Below are positions 61,818 through 64,000 of a DNA stretch of 64,000 nucleotides, in pieces. The notes under the pieces are model-generated. The model was not told the DNA's origin. It did not search any database and was given only the letters and a program-made list of their open reading frames with translations. The position numbers and the translations under genes were made by a program. This stretch comes from Desnuesiella massiliensis (lineage in GTDB: Bacteria; Bacillota; Clostridia; Clostridiales; Clostridiaceae). Every line of letters starts with the position of its first letter. Position 1 is the stretch's first letter. The DNA lies in NCBI RefSeq assembly GCF_001403615.1, contig NZ_LN879457.1, forward strand, positions 806,001-870,000, read 5' to 3'.

Positions 61818-62426
61818 ATGAAGAAGAATGCTATAGGAATAGTTCTAATAATTGTAGGACTTGCTATTATAGGAGCTGCAGTGTTTATGAGATATTCGGC
61901 TGATAAAAAACAAAACGAAATTAAAGCTAAATTCGAAAAGACTCTAAAAGAATTAGGGGAAAATGAGAAAGCTCCGAGTTCAGAAAATAATGATTCCAAG
62001 GCTTCGAATTCTCCAGGGGACAGACCCAACAAGCAGGATATTGATGCTATAGCTTTAATGATAATACCTAAAATAGATTTAAACGTTGCAGTGTCAGAAG
62101 GTACTGATATGGAGACTTTAAAATATGCTGTGGGTCACTTTGAAGGAACAGCGCTACCAGGGGAAAAAGGAAATTTTTCCGTAGCTGGTCATAGAAATTA
62201 TACCTATAGCCAATATTTTAACAGAGCAGATGAGCTTGTAAATGGGGATGAAATTCTTATTAAAACAAAAAAGGGAGAATTTAAGTATAGTGTAAGTGGT
62301 AAAAAAATAGTTAATCCAGAAGAAATATCAGTTTTAGATCCTACAGAAGATGCAACTCTTACTATTGTTACTTGTACCCCAGGGGCTACTCAAAGATTAA
62401 TAATCAATGCTAAATTAATCAAATAG
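61818..62426 (+). CDS. Class D sortase
   Basis: A 202-residue membrane-bound transpeptidase with one N-terminal helix (about 5-25), linker, and the sortase beta-barrel: His in VAGHRNYTYSQYF, catalytic Cys in TIVTCTPG, and Arg in TQRLIINAKL. The class D type is suggested by the short N-terminal anchor and the YSQYF/ADEL sequence after the His. An AGGAGG-containing site precedes the ATG. It probably attaches LPxTG-type proteins such as the M28 peptidase at 14326. Confidence 0.92.
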   Translation: MKKNAIGIVLIIVGLAIIGAAVFMRYSADKKQNEIKAKFEKTLKELGENEKAPSSENNDSKASNSPGDRPNKQDIDAIALMIIPKIDLNVAVSEGTDMETLKYAVGHFEGTALPGEKGNFSVAGHRNYTYSQYFNRADELVNGDEILIKTKKGEFKYSVSGKKIVNPEEISVLDPTEDATLTIVTCTPGATQRLIINAKLIK

Positions 62427-62468
62427 AGACATTCTAAATAATTTTGTGTTATGCTGGAGGATATGACT

Positions 62469-63395
62469 GTGATTTATTTTTTAATAGTATTATTTTTAAT
62501 AGTTATAGCCCTGTATATTATTGTAAATCATTATTTTTCAAAGGTTGTAACTAGGAAGGTTAAAGATGAGGATTATTTATATAACAATCAAATAGAACAA
62601 GGGCTTATTGATAAAAATTTTTATGAAACTTTAGTTAAAGAAGAAGCTACCATTAGGACTAAAGATGGACTACAATTAAAGGGGTACTATATAAAAAGTA
62701 ACGAAGAAAAGCATAGGACTATGGTGTTTGTACATGGAATAACTGTAAGTCATATTTGCTCAATTAAATATATTGATATATTCTTGAAGAATAATTGGAA
62801 TGTTCTCATATATGATCAAAGGAGACATGGGAAAAGTGAAGGTAGTTATTCTACCTATGGCTACTATGAAAAAGAAGATCTTGATTTATGGGTAAATTGG
62901 ATAATTGATAAAAAAGGTAAGGATGAGATAATAGGTATACATGGAGAGTCTATGGGGGCGGCCACTGTTATACAATATGCAACTATAAACAAATACGCTA
63001 AGTTTATTATAGCTGATTGTGGTTTTTCAGATTTATATGAGCTCCTAATAAGAAAGGTAAAAGAAGATTTTAATGGTTTACTAAATCCCATATTATTTTT
63101 AAGTAATCTTAAATCGAGAATAAGGGCAAAGTTTGACTTTAGATGGGCTAGTCCTATAAATGTGATAAAGAGCTCTGAGTTGCCTATGATGTTTATACAT
63201 GGAAATAAGGATACTTTTGTTCCTTGGGATATGAGTGTAGACATGTATAATGCTAAAACAAGAGGGATAAAAAGATTATATATAGCAGAGGGTGCTGCCC
63301 ATGCTGAAGCAATAAAGGTAGACAAAATGAAGTACCACACTGAGGTTATGGCTTTTGTAAATGAAGTATTAAATAAGAATAATTTTATAGAATAA
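62469..63395 (+). CDS. Membrane-anchored alpha/beta hydrolase
   Basis: A hydrolase of about 308 residues with one N-terminal membrane helix and an alpha/beta-hydrolase fold: HGITVSH loop, YDQRRHGKSEG, nucleophile Ser in GIHGESMGAAT, acid Asp in HGNKDTFVPW and His in GAAHAEA. Esterase-like, acting at the membrane. The start is uncertain: GGAGG at 62456-62460 fits a GTG at 62469 (8 nt) better than the ATGs at 62451 and 62463. It follows the sortase gene closely and may be cotranscribed with it. Confidence 0.87.
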   Translation: MIYFLIVLFLIVIALYIIVNHYFSKVVTRKVKDEDYLYNNQIEQGLIDKNFYETLVKEEATIRTKDGLQLKGYYIKSNEEKHRTMVFVHGITVSHICSIKYIDIFLKNNWNVLIYDQRRHGKSEGSYSTYGYYEKEDLDLWVNWIIDKKGKDEIIGIHGESMGAATVIQYATINKYAKFIIADCGFSDLYELLIRKVKEDFNGLLNPILFLSNLKSRIRAKFDFRWASPINVIKSSELPMMFIHGNKDTFVPWDMSVDMYNAKTRGIKRLYIAEGAAHAEAIKVDKMKYHTEVMAFVNEVLNKNNFIE

Positions 63396-63483
63396 TTTAT
63401 TTTAAAAAGTTGATAGATTTAGATGCATAAATTCAATTGGAGAGTGGTATATCTATAGGTAATTAATATATTGAGGTGATAAT

Positions 63484-64000
63484 GTGAAGAAGAGGGGCGT
63501 ATTATTTATAATATTTTCAGCTATATTAATTGTAGGTATTGTAGCTTCTGTAGTAATTGGTGAGAAGAAGCAAAGAGAAATGCAAGAAAAAGCTATATTA
63601 TCTCAAGTAGAACAAGAGAAAATTAAAGAAGCAAATAAAGAGAATATTGAAAATAAGCAGCAGGAAAAGCAACCAGTAATAGAAACCAAGCAAGAAAAGA
63701 AAAATAAATTTGAAGGTTTGACTTTAAAAGGCAATGACATAGGGGTTCCAGTGCTATACTATCATTCGGTGGATGATGTAAAAGATAACGAATTAATAAT
63801 TTCTAAGCAAAAGTTTAGAGAGCAAATGAAATTTCTTAAGGACAATGGATATACTACCATTACCATGGAAGAGTTATATAAGTATGTAAAAAACAATGAA
63901 AAGGTACCAGAAAAATCTGTAGTAATTACTTTTGATGATGGTTATGCAGATAATTATACAAATGCTTATCCAATTTTAAAAGAATTTGGATTTAATGCAA
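63484..64000 (+). CDS. Polysaccharide deacetylase family protein (cut by window end)
   Basis: GTG start 4 nt after GAGGTGAT; the frame remains open to the window end (172 codons). Membrane helix (about 4-25), a Glu/Lys/Gln-rich coiled linker (30-75), then a NodB-type domain: GVPVLYYHSV, and VVITFDDGYADNYTNAY with the metal-binding Asp pair. It would deacetylate cell-wall or exopolysaccharide GlcNAc/MurNAc. C-terminal half not visible. Confidence 0.88.
   Translation, partial: MKKRGVLFIIFSAILIVGIVASVVIGEKKQREMQEKAILSQVEQEKIKEANKENIENKQQEKQPVIETKQEKKNKFEGLTLKGNDIGVPVLYYHSVDDVKDNELIISKQKFREQMKFLKDNGYTTITMEELYKYVKNNEKVPEKSVVITFDDGYADNYTNAYPILKEFGFNA

Overview
The window comes from a low-GC, AT-rich Gram-positive anaerobe, most likely a Clostridium sensu stricto. 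Signs are the base composition, strong AGGAGG ribosome-binding sites with frequent TTG/GTG starts, T-box and PRD/RAT riboregulation, a class D sortase with an LPETG substrate, tRNA genes with encoded CCA, and many PTS genes. It is chromosomal: housekeeping genes (aspartyl-tRNA synthetase, ispF, two tRNA-Gln) are mixed with sugar-uptake islands. No rRNA, CRISPR array, prophage or plasmid function was seen.

Layout. 1-14 kb is an amino-sugar/sugar-acid island. A LevR-type sigma-54 activator sits beside a sigma-54 promoter driving PTS IIB and IIA. A convergent seven-gene minus-strand operon encodes IIC, a small membrane protein, a MupG-type phospho-glycosidase, an amidohydrolase, a DgaE-like PLP ammonia-lyase, a DgaF-like aldolase and a KDG kinase. 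A divergent GH4 6-phospho-glycosidase and RpiR and GntR regulators follow. 14-22 kb holds an LPETG-anchored M28 peptidase, several small unknown proteins, a sensor-GGDEF-EAL protein and a SEC-C protein. 22-32 kb has tRNA-Gln(CUG), then lacZ, an ABC sugar importer whose first permease has an in-frame TGA, and a GH63-like lipoprotein. 32-34.5 kb has tRNA-Gln(UUG) and a T-box leader with two antiterminator/terminator modules ahead of aspS.

34.7-39.3 kb holds an ECF-sigma operon, an AI-2E family permease and a VanW protein. 39.3-43.4 kb is a LicT-regulated PTS IIBC plus second mupG locus with two RAT/terminator switches. 43.6-48.9 kb is a compact second Hsp70 system: TPR protein, J-domain-TPR protein without HPD, mini-GrpE, Hsp70 and a DUF1266 lipoprotein. 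49-55 kb holds an azoreductase, a TldD/PmbA pair, an MFS transporter and a methyladenine glycosylase. 55-57 kb has an IS200-type element and a REP-associated tyrosine transposase. 57-64 kb holds a histidine kinase and response regulator, ispF, a NatAB-type exporter, a sortase, an alpha/beta hydrolase and a polysaccharide deacetylase cut by the window end.

Four short repeat families lie between genes: a 107-bp palindromic MITE-like element (two copies, opposite orientation), a 72-bp terminator-shaped element (two close copies in opposite orientation plus one diverged), a post-stop-codon element (two copies), and GGGAC(A/G)GTTC REP-like palindromes confined between genes to 42-59 kb around the RAYT gene. 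One REP supplies the last codons of ispF. The most promising systems are the amino-sugar-acid pathway, the mini-Hsp70 operon, the REP/RAYT set and the tandem T-box leader. All functions are read from sequence patterns without database searches.
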